This document shows positions 24,155-34,000 of a stretch of 50,782 nt of DNA, one piece after another. Numbering within the stretch: the first letter of the stretch is position 1; every line of letters begins with the position of its first letter. Where the stretch lies: contig JACPFR010000036.1 in NCBI GenBank assembly GCA_016182905.1, forward strand, positions 1 to 50,782, written 5' to 3'. Source of the DNA: Elusimicrobiota bacterium. Lineage in GTDB: Bacteria > Elusimicrobiota > Elusimicrobia > UBA1565 > UBA9628. Below the pieces are notes generated by a model. The model made no database searches. It was not told where the DNA came from and saw nothing but the letters and a program-made list of their open reading frames with translations. The translations under genes were made by a program, and so were the position numbers.

Positions 24155-24161
24155 ACGGCCC

Positions 24162-25916
24162 GTGATGCGGCTATTCCTCGTCGTGGCGCTCCTCCTGGCG
24201 ACCGTCCCGGCCTCGGCCGCCGGCGAGGTCAAGAACCCCGGCGTCTACACCTACCTGACGATCTCGGACGCCGACAGCCTCGACCCGGCGTACTCGTACG
24301 ACACCGCGAGCCACATGCTCGGCATGAACCTGTACGAGCCGCTGTTCCAGTTCGAGAAGACCTCGACCTCGAAGCTGATCCCGCTGATCGCCGCGGAGGT
24401 CCCGAGCCAGGAGAACGGGGGGATCTCGCCCGACGGGCGCACCTACGCCATCCCGATCCGCAAGGGCGTCCGGTTCCACGACGGCACGCCGATGACCCCC
24501 GAGGACGTGAAGTGGTCCATCCAGCGCTTCATCCTGTTCGACCGCGCCGCGGGCCCCTCTGCCCTGCTGATGGAGCCCCTTCTCGGGTACGCGTCGACCC
24601 GCGGAGAGGACGGCAAGATCCTGCCGGACGTCTGGAAGGACCTCCAGAGGGCCGTGAGCCTGCAGGGCGACAAGCTCATCCTGCGCCTGCCGCGGCCGTA
24701 CGCGCCGCTGCTGACCATACTCGCCTCGTGGGCCCCCGTGCTCCCCAAGGCCTGGGCCGTCCAGAACGGGGACTGGGACGGGACCGAGGCGACCTGGCAG
24801 AAGCACAACAACCCGAGCAAGGAGTCCTCGCCCTTCTTCGAGCGCGCGATGGGCACGGGGCCGTTCAAGCTCGAGCGCTGGGACCGCAAGACGAAGGAGT
24901 TCATCCTGGCCCGCAACGAGCTGTACTGGCGCGCGCCGGCGAAGCTCAAGAACGTGGTCATCAAGGGCGTCGCCGAGTTCGGCACGCGCAAGCTGATGCT
25001 CCAGGCCGGCGACGCCGACGCGATCTACGCGGACCGCCCGCTGCTGACCCAGCTGCAGGGCATCCCGGGCGTGAAGGTCATCGACGACCTTCCGACGGTC
25101 GAGATGAGCCCGGTCGTGTTCTTCACCTACCAGATCAACGCCCAAGGCAACTCCTTCCTCGGCAGCGGCAAGCTCGACGGCAAGGGCATTCCCGCCGACT
25201 TCTTCTCCGACAAGGACGTGCGCAAGGCGTTCGCCTACGCGTTCGACTACAAGGGCTTCATCAGCGACGTGATGCGCGGCAAGGGCACCCAGGCGACGGG
25301 CCCCATCCCGAAGTCGCTCCCCGGCCACAACCCGAAGGGACGGAAGTACTCGCTCGACATGAAGAAGGCCGAGGAGCATTTCCGCAAGGCGTGGGGCGGG
25401 AAGGTCTGGGAGCAGGGCTTCAAGTTCACCATCGCCTTCAACACCGCCAACCTCCCGCGGCAGACGGTATGCCAGATCCTGAAGCGCAACGTCGAGGGGC
25501 TCAACCCCAAGTTCAAGATCGACGTGCGCGCCGTCGAGTGGCCGACCTTCCTCGACAACTACAAGCAGTCGAAGCTCCCGATCTTCGTGATGGGCTGGAA
25601 CGCCGACTACCCCGACCCGCACAACTTCGCGTTCCCGATGCTGCACTCGAAGGGCGACTATCCGGCGACGCAGAAGTTCAAGAACCCGGAGTTCGACCGC
25701 CTGGTGGAGGAGGCCAACGCCGAGACGAGCGCCTCCCGGCGCAAGGACCTCTACGCGAAGCTCCAGGACCTGGCGTTCGAGGAGGCGCCGCAGCTCTACA
25801 TCATCGACGCCGTCCGCTACCGCACCCAGCGCGAGTGGGTGAAGGGGTGGTATCACAACCCCATCTTCCCCGACTCGCCCTACGGAAGCTACTTTTACCC
25901 GATCTCCAAGGAATAG
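24162..25916 (+). CDS. Peptide ABC transporter substrate-binding protein (family 5), copy 3
   Basis: About 584 residues. Signal peptide RLFLVVALLLATVPASA, then GEVKNPGVYTYLTISDADSL, IPIRKGVRFHDGTPMTPEDV, and GTGPFKLERWDRKTKEF. Starts at GTG 24162 or ATG 24165 follow a TAGAAT box; the upstream in-frame ATG 24141 would overlap copy 2 and put charged residues before the signal peptide, so I reject it. Being next to the permease genes, it is the likeliest cognate binding protein. Paralogous to copy 2. Confidence 0.88.
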   Translation: MMRLFLVVALLLATVPASAAGEVKNPGVYTYLTISDADSLDPAYSYDTASHMLGMNLYEPLFQFEKTSTSKLIPLIAAEVPSQENGGISPDGRTYAIPIRKGVRFHDGTPMTPEDVKWSIQRFILFDRAAGPSALLMEPLLGYASTRGEDGKILPDVWKDLQRAVSLQGDKLILRLPRPYAPLLTILASWAPVLPKAWAVQNGDWDGTEATWQKHNNPSKESSPFFERAMGTGPFKLERWDRKTKEFILARNELYWRAPAKLKNVVIKGVAEFGTRKLMLQAGDADAIYADRPLLTQLQGIPGVKVIDDLPTVEMSPVVFFTYQINAQGNSFLGSGKLDGKGIPADFFSDKDVRKAFAYAFDYKGFISDVMRGKGTQATGPIPKSLPGHNPKGRKYSLDMKKAEEHFRKAWGGKVWEQGFKFTIAFNTANLPRQTVCQILKRNVEGLNPKFKIDVRAVEWPTFLDNYKQSKLPIFVMGWNADYPDPHNFAFPMLHSKGDYPATQKFKNPEFDRLVEEANAETSASRRKDLYAKLQDLAFEEAPQLYIIDAVRYRTQREWVKGWYHNPIFPDSPYGSYFYPISKE

Positions 25917-25922
25917 ACCACT

Positions 25923-26951
25923 GTGCTCAAGTTCTGCCTGAAGCGGCTCGCCTTCCTGCCCTTCGTGATGTTCGGCGTCACCGCGCTGCTGTTCGCCTGC
26001 CTCCAATTCCTGTCCCCGGAGATGCGCGCGTCGCTGTACATCAAGGACCCCCGCCAGCTCTCCCAGCTCGAGGCGGTCATCGAGAAGCACGGCCTGCGCA
26101 AGCCGGTCTACGTGCAGTACGGCCTGTGGCTCAAGCAGGTCGCCCAGGGCGAGCTCGGATACTCGGAGACCGCGAAGATGCCGGTGGCGTCCGCCGTCAA
26201 GGCGTTCTTCCCGGCCACCTTCGAGCTGACCTTGATCACCTTCTTCCCGATCATGATCGTCGGGGTCTACTTCGGCGTGCTCTCGGCGGTGCACAAGGAC
26301 AAGTTCATCGACCACGCCTCGCGCTTCGTCGCGATCACGGGCTACTCCCTGCCGAGCTTCGTGCTCGGCCTCTTCCTGCTGATGGTCTTCTACGGGAAGC
26401 TGCACTGGTTCCCGCCGGGGCGCTACGACCTCACGACCGACATGCTCGTGCACTCGGAGACCTTCCGGCATTGGACCGGCCTGCTCACCTTGGACTGCCT
26501 GCTCAACGGCGAGTGGCAGGGCTTCCTCACCGTGGCCAAGCACATGGTGCTGCCCGCGACGACCCTGCTGTACATCTCGGTGGCCCTGCTGCTGCGCATC
26601 ACGCGCTCGACGATGCTCGAGGAGCTGAGCAAGGACTACGTGCGCACGGCCCGCGCCAAGGGCCTGCCGGAGAGCGTCATCATCCGCAAGCACGCGCTGG
26701 CCAACGCGCTCATCCCGGTCGTGACCCTGTCGAGCCTGATGTTCATCGGCCTGCTCGGCGGCGTCGTCATCACCGAGACCGTCTTCGACTTCCCGGGCAT
26801 CGGACGCTGGGGCGTGCAGGCCGCGCAGCAGCTCGACATCCCCGGGGTGCTGGGCTCGACTTTGCTCGCCGCGTTCCTGTTCGTGATCGCGAACCTCGTC
26901 TCCGACCTGCTGTACGCGGTCGTCGACCCGCGCATCCGGGTGGGGAGCTGA
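25923..26951 (+). CDS. dppB: Peptide ABC transporter permease, DppB type
   Basis: 342 residues, six hydrophobic helices. N-terminal LKFCLKRLAFLPFVMFGVTA and the long periplasmic loop typical of DppB/OppB. The cytoplasmic coupling (EAA) motif is in DYVRTARAKGLPESVIIRKH. The C-terminus ends with AVVDPRIRVGS, the normal end of this family. It forms the channel with DppC and receives energy from DppD/DppF. GTG 25923 follows the binding-protein stop by six bases. A 25-residue insertion near residue 170-195 (around LTTDMLVHSETFRHWTGLL) is also common in the family. Confidence 0.9.
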   Translation: MLKFCLKRLAFLPFVMFGVTALLFACLQFLSPEMRASLYIKDPRQLSQLEAVIEKHGLRKPVYVQYGLWLKQVAQGELGYSETAKMPVASAVKAFFPATFELTLITFFPIMIVGVYFGVLSAVHKDKFIDHASRFVAITGYSLPSFVLGLFLLMVFYGKLHWFPPGRYDLTTDMLVHSETFRHWTGLLTLDCLLNGEWQGFLTVAKHMVLPATTLLYISVALLLRITRSTMLEELSKDYVRTARAKGLPESVIIRKHALANALIPVVTLSSLMFIGLLGGVVITETVFDFPGIGRWGVQAAQQLDIPGVLGSTLLAAFLFVIANLVSDLLYAVVDPRIRVGS

Positions 26952-26952
26952 G

Positions 26953-27834
26953 ATGACGAAGCTCAAGTCCGCCTGGAAGGTCCTCAGATACCGGCCGATG
27001 TCCCTGCTCGGCTTCGGCCTGATCGGTTTCTTCCTGGCCGTCGCGGTCCTGGCGCCCGTCCTGGCCCCGCCGGAGGCCGGCTCGCGGGATTCCTACATCA
27101 TCCCTCAGTCCGGCTACAGCCCCGACCCGGTGCGTCCGTCGAAGGAGCACTGGTTCGGGACGACGGAGCAGCAGTACGACCTATACTACGGCATGGTCTG
27201 GGGCTCGCGCACCGCGTTCTCCGTCGCGCTCAAGGTCGTCGGCTTCTCGGTGTTCGTCGGCATCCTGCTCGGCGGCGCGGCCGGGTTCTACGGCGGCTGG
27301 GTCGACGAGATCCTGATGCGCTTCACCGACGTGATCCTCGCCTTCCCCGACATCGTGCTCGCGGTCGTCATCGTCGCGGTCCGCGGGCCGAGCCTCGAGA
27401 ACGTGATGGTCGCCGTCACCGCCGTCTCCTGGCCGTCCTACGCGCGCCTCATGCGGGGCGACGTCCTGTCCGTCAAGGAGCGGGACTTCGTCGCCGCGGC
27501 GCGCGCGATCGGCGCCTCCGACGCGCGCATCCTCTTCCGCCACATCATCCCGAACTCGATCTATCCCGTCCTCGTCGTCGCCTCCCTGTCCATGGGGCGC
27601 ATCGTGATCACGGCGGCCGCCCTGTCGTTCCTCGGCCTGGGCGCGCCGGTCGGCTACGCGGACTGGGGCCAGCTGATCTCCCTGTCCCGGAACTGGATCC
27701 TGGGGTCGTCCGGGAACCCTTTCGAGTACTGGCACACCGTCTTCATCCCCGGCCTCTCGATCTTCCTGTTCGTGCTCGGCTGGAACCTCCTGGGCGACGC
27801 CGTCCGGGACATCCTCGACCCTCGACAAAAATAA
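26953..27834 (+). CDS. dppC: Peptide ABC transporter permease, DppC type
   Basis: 293 residues with an N-terminal helix (LLGFGLIGFFLAVAVLAPVL), a periplasmic segment with HWFGTTEQQYDLYYGMVWG, and the EAA coupling motif in RDFVAAARAIGASDARILFR. It ends GWNLLGDAVRDILDPRQ, the family terminus. ATG 26953 follows the dppB stop by one base. Last gene of the peptide-uptake block; a 105-bp inverted repeat starts 13 bases after the stop. Confidence 0.9.
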   Translation: MTKLKSAWKVLRYRPMSLLGFGLIGFFLAVAVLAPVLAPPEAGSRDSYIIPQSGYSPDPVRPSKEHWFGTTEQQYDLYYGMVWGSRTAFSVALKVVGFSVFVGILLGGAAGFYGGWVDEILMRFTDVILAFPDIVLAVVIVAVRGPSLENVMVAVTAVSWPSYARLMRGDVLSVKERDFVAAARAIGASDARILFRHIIPNSIYPVLVVASLSMGRIVITAAALSFLGLGAPVGYADWGQLISLSRNWILGSSGNPFEYWHTVFIPGLSIFLFVLGWNLLGDAVRDILDPRQK

Positions 27835-27889
27835 CGGAGAACGGATTGAACCACAGAGACACAAAGACACCAAGAACAACGGAGAACGG
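27833..27889 (+). repeat. Direct repeat AACGGAGAACGG
   Basis: A 12-base motif, AACGGAGAACGG, occurs at about 27833-27844 and 27878-27889, once outside and once inside the inverted repeat arms. Confidence 0.6.
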
Positions 27890-27952
27890 GTTAACGGCTG
27901 AGCCGTTTACTCTTCTTACGTTCTTCTTGGTGTCTTTGTGTCTCTGTGGTTC
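27848..27952. repeat. 105-bp inverted-repeat element with ACCACAGAGACACAAAGAC arms
   Basis: 29-base arms (27848-27876 and 27924-27952) are exact reverse complements, opening GAACCACAGAGACACAAAG. The 47-base centre has its own small hairpin (AACGGCT/AGCCGTT). It fills the space between dppC and the acyl-CoA ligase. Very similar ACAGAGACACAAAGACAC-type repeats occur in intergenic regions of many phyla; origin unknown to me. No ORF worth calling. Confidence 0.85.
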
Positions 27953-27969
27953 AGCCGTTAAGCTCTAAC

Positions 27970-29550
27970 ATGTCGACCCTCAACGCGCTGCTCGACCGCT
28001 CGGCCCAGGAGGGCGGGGGGAAGACCGCCCTCGTGTTCGGAGAGCGGGAGGTCTCCTTCCTCGACCTGCGCCGGGAGGTCCTCGAGGTCGCCGCGGGCCT
28101 GCGCCGCGCCGGCGTGGTCAAGGGCGACCGCGTCGCGATCGTCCACCGCAACGCCCCCGAGTTCGTCGTCGCCTACTTCGCCGTCAACCGCCTCGGCGCG
28201 ATCGCCGTGCCGATCAACTTCATGGTGCAGAAGGCCGACGAGCTCGCCTACATGCTCGGCGACTGCGGCGCGAAGGGCGTCTTCACCCAGAGCGATTTCC
28301 TTCCCGGGCTGACGGCGGCCGCGGCCAAATGCGCGGCGCTGAAAAATCTCTGGGTCACCGATCTCTCCGCGCCTCCGACCGCCTTGATCAGGCCCTTGCA
28401 CGAGCTGCGGTCGCCCGTCTTCGCCGACGACCACGCGGACGCGGCCGTCGAGAGCGACGTCGCCGCGATCCTCTACACCTCGGGCACGACTGGCTTCCCC
28501 AAGGGCGTCATGCTCACGCACCGCAACCTCGTGACGAACGCCGAGTCCTCGCTGCGCCGGATGGTGCTCGACCGCTCCGACGTCACCCTGTGCATCCTGC
28601 CGATGTTCCACAGCTTCGCCTGGACCGGGATCGTGCTGACCTCGCTGCGTCTGACGCTGACGTGCGTCGTCTTCTCCGCGATCGCGCCGGCCAAGCCCTG
28701 GCTCAAGGCGATGGGCCGCCGCGGCGTGAGCCTGTTCGCCGCCGTGCCCCAGGTGTACGCCGCGCTCGTCCGCGAGGCCAAGGACTGGAAGACGCGCGCG
28801 TTCCTGCGATACTGGGCTTTCCGCCGCGTCAAGATCGCGGTCTCCGGCGCCGCGCCGCTCTCGAACGTCGTCGCCGACTCGTTCCAGGACGCCATCGGCG
28901 TCGCGATCGACCAGGGTTGGGGCCTCACCGAGACGAGCCCCGTGGCCACCATCAGCGCACCCGGCGCGATCCGCCTCGGCATGGTGGGCCCGGCCATCGA
29001 CGGCGTGAGGGTGAAGATCGTCGACGACGCGGAGAATCCGCTGCCGACGGGCGCCGAGGGCGAGATCTGCGTCTCGGGCGACTGCGTGATGAAGGGCTAC
29101 TGGAACCGGCCCGAGGACACCCGCGCCTCGTTCACCGCCGACGGCTGGCTCAAGACCGGCGACATCGGCGTCCTGGACGAGGACGGCTACCTCGCGATCC
29201 GCGACCGCAAGAAGGACATGATCATCGTGAAGGGCCTCAAGGTGTTCCCCGCGCAGGTCGAGGCCGTCATCGCCGAGAACCCCGGCGTCGAGGAGAGCGC
29301 GATCATCGGCGTGCCCGACGAGGTCGGAGACGAGGTCATCAAGGCCTTCGTCGTCCTCAAGAAGGGCTGCGTGCTCGAGAAGTCGGCCCTGCTCCAGTAC
29401 TTCAAGGACCGCCTCGACGCCTACAAGCGCCCGCGCGACGTCGAGATCGTCGACGCCCTTCCCAAGAACGCGCTCCAGAAGGTCCTCAAGCGCGAGCTGC
29501 GCGACCGCGAGCTGAAGAAACGCGCGGCCCCGCCCGCCGCCAGGTCCTGA
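27970..29550 (+). CDS. Long-chain fatty acyl-CoA ligase / AMP-dependent synthetase
   Basis: 526 residues of the ANL superfamily. The AMP-binding P-loop is ILYTSGTTGFPKGVMLTHRN (around residue 175), followed by QGWGLTETSPV (A5), GWLKTGDIGVLDEDGYLAI (A7) and DRKKDMIIVKGLKVFPAQVE (A8). The C-terminal Lys region is PKNALQKVLKREL (A10). It activates a carboxylic acid to acyl-AMP, then acyl-CoA; a medium- or long-chain fatty acid is most likely from overall similarity. The ATG at 27970 lies 17 bases after the repeat element. An in-frame GTG at 27946 is inside the repeat and is unlikely. The stop overlaps the next ATG by one base (TGATG). Confidence 0.88.
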   Translation: MSTLNALLDRSAQEGGGKTALVFGEREVSFLDLRREVLEVAAGLRRAGVVKGDRVAIVHRNAPEFVVAYFAVNRLGAIAVPINFMVQKADELAYMLGDCGAKGVFTQSDFLPGLTAAAAKCAALKNLWVTDLSAPPTALIRPLHELRSPVFADDHADAAVESDVAAILYTSGTTGFPKGVMLTHRNLVTNAESSLRRMVLDRSDVTLCILPMFHSFAWTGIVLTSLRLTLTCVVFSAIAPAKPWLKAMGRRGVSLFAAVPQVYAALVREAKDWKTRAFLRYWAFRRVKIAVSGAAPLSNVVADSFQDAIGVAIDQGWGLTETSPVATISAPGAIRLGMVGPAIDGVRVKIVDDAENPLPTGAEGEICVSGDCVMKGYWNRPEDTRASFTADGWLKTGDIGVLDEDGYLAIRDRKKDMIIVKGLKVFPAQVEAVIAENPGVEESAIIGVPDEVGDEVIKAFVVLKKGCVLEKSALLQYFKDRLDAYKRPRDVEIVDALPKNALQKVLKRELRDRELKKRAAPPAARS

Positions 29551-31061
29551 TGTCCGCCCGGCGCGTCCGTCTGGGCGCCGAGGCGCGCGCGACGCTGGCG
29601 AGGGTCTTCGCCGTCGCCCGGCAGCCGGTGTGGCTCGTCGGCGGCTCGATCCGCGACGCGGCCCTCGGCCGGCCTTTCGGCGACCTCGACCTGGCCTGCG
29701 CCGACGCGCGCTCCCTCGCGGCCCAGCTCGCGCGCGCGTTCAAGGGCACGCTCGTCACCCTCGACGAGACGAACGCCGTGTACCGCCTCGTCCTGATGCC
29801 CGCGCGGGGCAAGACGCTCAAGCAGATCGACGTCGCCGGCCTCCAGGGCAAGACCATCCTCGAGGACCTCGCCCGGCGGGACTTCACGGTGAACGCGGCC
29901 GCGCTCGAGCTGACGAAGGAGCTGCCGCCCTCGCTCCCCGAGTCGGCGTTCATCGACCCGCGAGGCGGGCTCAAGGACCTCGCCGCCGGGCTCGTCCGCG
30001 CGGACATCGAGGAGAACCTCAGCGACGACCCGCTGCGCCTCCTGCGCGCCTTCCGCCTCGCCGCCCAGCTCGGCCTGACGATCGAGGGGAAGACGCTGAA
30101 GGCGATCCAGCGCCGCTGCCGCCTGATCCAGGTCCCCGCCGCCGAGCGCGTCGCCGCGGAGCTGCTCATGCTCCTCGCGGTCCCCGGCGCCTCGTCCTGG
30201 CTCGCCCTGATGGACGAGCACGCCCTGCTCACGGCCGTCTTCCCCGAGCTCGAGCCGGCGCGCCGCTGCGCCGAGGATTACTACGGCCCCGGCGGGGTGC
30301 TGAAGCACACGCTCGAGGTCTGCGCCCGCGTGGATTTCCTGCTCGCGAACCTGCGCACGGTCTACCGGCCGCTCGCCGCCGACCTGGAGGCGCACATCGC
30401 GCTGCGCGGCGGCCCGCCGTTCCGCGCCCTGCTGCTCCTCGCGGCGCTTCTGCACGACGTCGCCAAGCCCGAGACCGCGAAGAGGATCGACGGGCGCCTG
30501 CGCTTCTTCGAGCACGACACGAAGGGCGCGGTCCTCACGGAGAAGATCCTGCGCCGCCTGCGCCTCTCGCGGGACCAGATCGGCACCGCGTCGGCCATCG
30601 TGCGCCAGCACCTGCGCCCAGGCCATCTGGCGGCCGGCGGACCGCTGACTGAGCGCGCGGCGTACCGCTTCTTCCGCGACCTCGGCCCCGACGCCCCGGG
30701 CCTGCTGATCGTCTGCTGGGGCGACCACGCCAGCTACCTTCCCGAGGCGCGCCTCAAGCGCCTCCTCAAGACGACCTCCGCCGACGTCAAGCGCGCCGAC
30801 CTCTCGACGTTCAAGCCGGAGGACGCGCGCAAGACCGTCCACCATCTCCAGCTCGTCTCGACTTTGCTGCGACGGTGGCGGGACCTGTCGCGCGCCCCGG
30901 TCCCCGAACGCCTGCTCGACGGCCGCGACATCATGAAGGCCCTGAAGATCCCGCCCGGACCCCGGATCGGGGAGCTCCTCGAGCGCGTCAGCGAGGCGCA
31001 GGCCGAGGGGGAAGTCAAAAGCCGCGACGAGGCCCTGGCCCTGATCTCACGCCTGAAATGA
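29550..31061 (+). CDS. CCA-adding enzyme / poly(A) polymerase family nucleotidyltransferase with HD domain
   Basis: 503 residues. The class II nucleotidyltransferase head has VGGSIRDAALGRPFGDLDLA (GG, RD, DxD catalytic residues) and DLARRDFTVNAAALEL. The middle contains LLRAFRLAAQLGLTIEG, then an HD-type domain (around 245-370) with GGVLKHTLEVCARVDF and LLAALLHDVAKPETA. The C-terminal LLDGRDIMKALKIPPGPRIG is characteristic of bacterial tRNA nucleotidyltransferases. It repairs or adds the tRNA 3' CCA end, or polyadenylates RNA; sequence alone does not separate the two. The ATG overlaps the ligase stop by one base. Confidence 0.85.
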   Translation: MSARRVRLGAEARATLARVFAVARQPVWLVGGSIRDAALGRPFGDLDLACADARSLAAQLARAFKGTLVTLDETNAVYRLVLMPARGKTLKQIDVAGLQGKTILEDLARRDFTVNAAALELTKELPPSLPESAFIDPRGGLKDLAAGLVRADIEENLSDDPLRLLRAFRLAAQLGLTIEGKTLKAIQRRCRLIQVPAAERVAAELLMLLAVPGASSWLALMDEHALLTAVFPELEPARRCAEDYYGPGGVLKHTLEVCARVDFLLANLRTVYRPLAADLEAHIALRGGPPFRALLLLAALLHDVAKPETAKRIDGRLRFFEHDTKGAVLTEKILRRLRLSRDQIGTASAIVRQHLRPGHLAAGGPLTERAAYRFFRDLGPDAPGLLIVCWGDHASYLPEARLKRLLKTTSADVKRADLSTFKPEDARKTVHHLQLVSTLLRRWRDLSRAPVPERLLDGRDIMKALKIPPGPRIGELLERVSEAQAEGEVKSRDEALALISRLK

Positions 31062-31091
31062 TTGCGTAACAGCCGGAAGCTAGCCTCTACT
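31062..31091 (+). promoter_or_regulatory. Weak promoter TTGCGT-18-TCTACT for the LamG gene
   Basis: TTGCGT (31062-31067), 18-base spacer, TCTACT (31086-31091), six bases to the ATG at 31098. The -10 is poor, but the spacing repeats the leaderless pattern. Confidence 0.35.
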
Positions 31092-31097
31092 AATAGG

Positions 31098-34000
31098 ATG
31101 GCGCCCACCTCGCGAAACGCTCGTGGTCATCTCATCGCAGCCGCGCTCGCGGCGGCGGCCCTCGTCGCCCCGGCGGCGTCCTTCGCCGTCCAGCCGACTT
31201 TGACTCCTAAGGTCCTGCAGTGCGACGGCAGCTTCGCGGCGGGCACGGTGACCAGCCACCCGGCCCCGACGGTCCTCGTCGAGGCCCAGAGCCTCGACCC
31301 CGGCCTGAAGGTCGGCCAGCGCCGCCTCAGCGTCCTGCCCACGAGCACGCTCGGCCTGTGGCGCTTCGACGGCAACTTCACGGTCACGGTCTCCAGCTGC
31401 TACACCGGCGGCTGCAACGGCGGCGCGGACTCGTGCAAGACCTGGACCTACCACTACATCGACGGGAACGGCTCGGCCGCGCTCCAGACGGGGCAGTGCA
31501 CCTACCGCGACACGGCCGGCGCCGCCTGCGCCAACACCATGACGCTGTACGGGTTGGGCAGCAACCAGGTGCCGGTGCCCATCGGCGGCGCCGCCTGCCT
31601 GGCGAGCACGACGACGCTTCCCGCCGCCAGCGGCAGCGTCGCCATCACGCCGGCCGGCCCGCTGCCGGGCCTGGCCGCCAGCGGCCTGTCCGCCCAGGCG
31701 CTCCAGCTCAACGGCTCCACCCTCTACGGATCGACGACCAATTCCGCCAACTGGGACCTGCCGGCGAGCTACACCCTCGCGGCGTGGGTCAAGCCCTCCG
31801 CCTTCAACGGCCGCATCGTCTCGCAGCAGGGCGCGACCGGGTACTGGGGCATCGGCGTCGGCGCGACCGGCGGCCTGCGCCACTTCGATTCGCGCGACGC
31901 CGTCCCCGGCGCCGACCTGGAGCGCGGCAGCGGCCTCACCGCCGCCGGCACCCTCGCCGGCTGGCACCTCGTCCATCTGGTCCGCCGCAACGGCATCGAC
32001 CGCCGGTTCTACATCGACGGGGTCCTCGTCGGCACGGCGGTCGCGGCGAGCACCAACTCCTTCTCCACGCATCCCAACAACGCCACCCTCGAGATCGGCC
32101 GCTACGGCGGCGGCTCGGAATACTTCAACGGCTCCATCGACGACGTCCGCCTCGTGAACACGACTTTGACGGACGACGACATCATGCTGGAGTGGACGAC
32201 CCAGTTCCACAAGTACTCGTCGGACGCCGGCGTCACCTTCAGCACCGCCGCGGGCACCTACGCGGGCTCCCCGGTCAACGGCACCACCGCCGTCGTCACC
32301 TACTCGACGGCCGGAGCGTCGCCCGCGGAGCCCTGGACGGCGAACGGCCGCTGGCAGTTCGTGGGGCAATCCATCGACGGCGAGGCCGCCTTCGGCACCT
32401 CCTACGGCGTCACGATCGACAATCTGCCGCCGATCGCTCCGTCCCTGGCCGCGGTCGCCACCTCGCCGAACGACATCACCTGGAACTGGAGCCTACCGCC
32501 GCGCGTCTGCCTGCCCCCGGGCTCGACCTCCGTCACCTATCAGCTCGTCGACGCCGTCTCGGGCGCGAACCTGATCCCGCCCGGCAGCATGGCGCATCCG
32601 ACCTTCACCGTCGGAGAGAACGTCGCCGGCGGGTCGAACCAGCTGGTCGGACGAAAGCTCCGCGTCACCGACGTCTGGGGCTCGGGCCTCAGCGTCGCGA
32701 CGTCCATCTACACCTTGGCGAACCCGCCGCTGGCGGCCAGCGTCGTGCCGAGCAACGTCTCCACCGGCAGCGCGCTCATCAGCTGGAACCAGAACGGGAA
32801 CCCGTCCTACACGCGCTATCTGGTCGCCATCTCGCAGGATCCGACGTTCGCGACCGGCGTCTCCACGCCCGCGACGGTCGCCAGCGACCTCACCGGCAGC
32901 TCGATCACGATCCCGATCCTCTCCATCGGCACGACCTATTACGTGCGGGTGCAGTCGGTCAGCGGCCGCTCCAGCGACGGCTTCGGGGGGACCGGCTCGG
33001 TGTTCGTCAGCACCTCCTTCACGACCTTGCCCGGCGCGCCCAACCTCGGCGGCGCTCCGCTGTCGAACACCTCCATCCTCTGGACCTGGACCGCCGTGCC
33101 GGGCGCCCAGTACTACAAGCTCTTCGACGTCGCCGGCTCGACCCTCTACACCGGCGGCGATCTCTCCTTCCCCCAGGGAGGCCTGACGACCAACTCGCAG
33201 TCCACGACCCGCGTCGAGGCCGTCTCGGCCAACGGCGGGGGACAGCGCGCCACCGCCACCGCCTTCACCTTGGCCAACAACCCGACGGCCCCGACCGTCA
33301 ACGAGGCCTTCGCGAGCAGCATCACCTACTCCTGGAACGGCGGGATCAATCCTTCCTATACGTTCTACGAGATCGCGGTCACCACCGACGCGACCTACGG
33401 CATCATCGTCACCACCTTGACCGTCAACGCGACGACCGCGACGGCGACCGGGCTCTTCCCGGGCACCACCTACTACGCGCGCGTGCGCTCCGTCAACGGC
33501 AGCCAGGTCTACGGCACCGCCTACGCCGTCTTCGCCGCCACGCGCACGATCCCCGACCCCGCGATCACCTCGGTCCTGTCCCCGCCCTCGGCCTACGTCC
33601 CGCCCGGCGGCTCGATCGGGCAATGGCATTTCGACGAGAGCACCGGCACGTCCGCGGCGGACTCCTCGGGCTTCACCAACCCCGCGCAGCTGACCTGCGT
33701 GACGGCGCTGTGCACCTCCACGCCCACCTTCGTCTCCGGCCCGGCCGGGCTCGGCGCCGCGGCGTCCTTCTCCGGCCTCGCGGGCAGCCTGGCGCGCGTC
33801 CCCGACGCGGCGCAGTACGCGTTCACCGGCAGCATGACCGTCTCGGCCTGGGTGAACCCCTCGACCCTGTCCCAGCCGAACGGCGCCGGGATCGTCGTGC
33901 GCGGCAGCGCCACGGTGGAGAACTTCGCCCTCGACGTCTCGAGCGGCCTGTACCGCTTCATCCCGAAGCTCAACTTCATCGCCGCGTCGACGAAGACCGT

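Noticed and set aside
24141-24161. ATG 24141 as start of the third binding protein
   Set aside because: It overlaps the copy 2 stop and places IARIRPV before a normal signal peptide; GTG 24162 or ATG 24165 behind TAGAAT fits better.
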